From assembly GCA_902462295.1 (NCBI GenBank), contig CABQAZ010000010.1, forward strand, positions 1 through 50,705: a stretch of 50,705 nt of DNA. Reading direction: 5' to 3'. The number at the start of each line of letters is the position of its first letter. The stretch's first letter is position 1. Made by a program: the position numbers and the translations under genes. Under the pieces are notes generated by a model that was given only the letters and a program-made list of their open reading frames with translations, had not been told where the DNA came from and did not search any database. This DNA comes from an uncultured Clostridium sp. (GTDB lineage Bacteria > Bacillota > Clostridia > TANB77 > CAG-508). Positions 50,570-50,705 of this stretch are shown one piece after another.

Positions 50570-50705
50570 ATGACAACAGAAAGAAAACAAGAAATCATTA
50601 ATGAATATAGAAGAGATGAAAAAGATACAGGTTCATCAGAAGTACAAATAGCTCTTTTAACAGAAAGAATTAATGAATTAACAGAGCATTTAAAAGTTCA
50701 TAAAA
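50570..50705 (+). CDS. rpsO: 30S ribosomal protein S15, N-terminal part (3' end outside window)
   Basis: The first 45 residues are visible: TTERKQEIINEYRRDEKDTG, then SSEVQIALLTERINELTEHLKVHK, the S15 signature. AGGAGGTG lies just before the ATG. The gene runs off the window. S15 binds the central domain of 16S rRNA. Confidence 0.95.
   Translation, partial: MTTERKQEIINEYRRDEKDTGSSEVQIALLTERINELTEHLKVHK

Noticed and set aside
1..50705. CRISPR arrays, IS elements, phage genes, rRNA
   Set aside because: No regularly spaced direct repeats, transposase, integrase, phage structural gene or rRNA sequence was seen on either strand.

Overview
The window is a very AT-rich stretch of a Gram-positive, endospore-forming Clostridia-type chromosome. 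The sporulation genes spoVT and gpr, a tRNA-dependent T-box leader before aspS, the Asp23/AmaP/DUF2273 envelope module, RqcH, the short-form prolyl-tRNA synthetase and strong AGGAGG ribosome binding sites all fit an uncultured, gut-type clostridium. No phage, IS element, CRISPR array or rRNA is visible. There is one tRNA gene (tRNA-Trp) and one probable miniature palindromic element.

Layout. 1-4.2 kb: end of tsaD, a metallophosphoesterase, spoVT behind a sigma-G-like promoter, and convergent mutS2. 4.3-6.0 kb: a DUF2207 membrane protein. 6.1-11.3 kb: a first glycan cluster (initiating phosphoglycosyl transferase, GT2, GT11, flippase, GT2). 11.4-12.6 kb: hpf and a VanZ-like gene. 12.7-26.9 kb: a second, larger glycan cluster (PglF/PglE/PglC-like genes, ATP-grasp, HAD, GT4, TupA-like ATP-grasp, two GT2, polymerase, flippase, UDP-glucuronate epimerase, UDP-glucose dehydrogenase). 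27.0-31.6 kb: a sortase with an LAYTG-anchored substrate, then the Wzz/BY-kinase/PHP-phosphatase control module. 31.7-36.4 kb: tRNA-Trp, an M23 peptidase, rqcH, scpB, proS. 36.4-42.2 kb: asp23-amaP-DUF2273-nusB-xseA-x-xseB-DUF212-fhs. 42.3-45.5 kb: T-box-aspS, palindromic element, gpr. 45.6-50.7 kb: a divergent SUMF1-domain gene of foreign character, a DUF4116 gene, an ABC exporter, and the start of rpsO.

Most striking observation. Three genes are interrupted in the same way: the DUF2207 gene at 6002, the phosphoglycosyl transferase at 6595 and rqcH at 34015. In each, one extra C lies directly before a GGA glycine codon, so the zero-frame codon is CGG followed by A, and skipping one base restores the expected protein. 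My manual scan of the other genes found CGG in frame only in the foreign-looking SUMF1 gene (twice, followed by U and by C, with no frame change), although CGG and CGGA are common out of frame. This pattern is hard to explain by random decay or random sequencing error. It suggests that CGG-A acts as a +1 frameshift (or four-base decoding) signal in this organism, with CGG otherwise nearly eliminated as an arginine codon. Two of the three sites interrupt the catalytic region of an enzyme and the conserved core of the ribosome-rescue factor RqcH.

How the parts work together. The glycan genes form a Wzx/Wzy-type capsule or exopolysaccharide system with its own nucleotide-sugar supply and a Wzz/BY-kinase/phosphatase switch. 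The rest is housekeeping: translation, chromosome segregation, DNA repair, one-carbon metabolism, envelope stress and sporulation.
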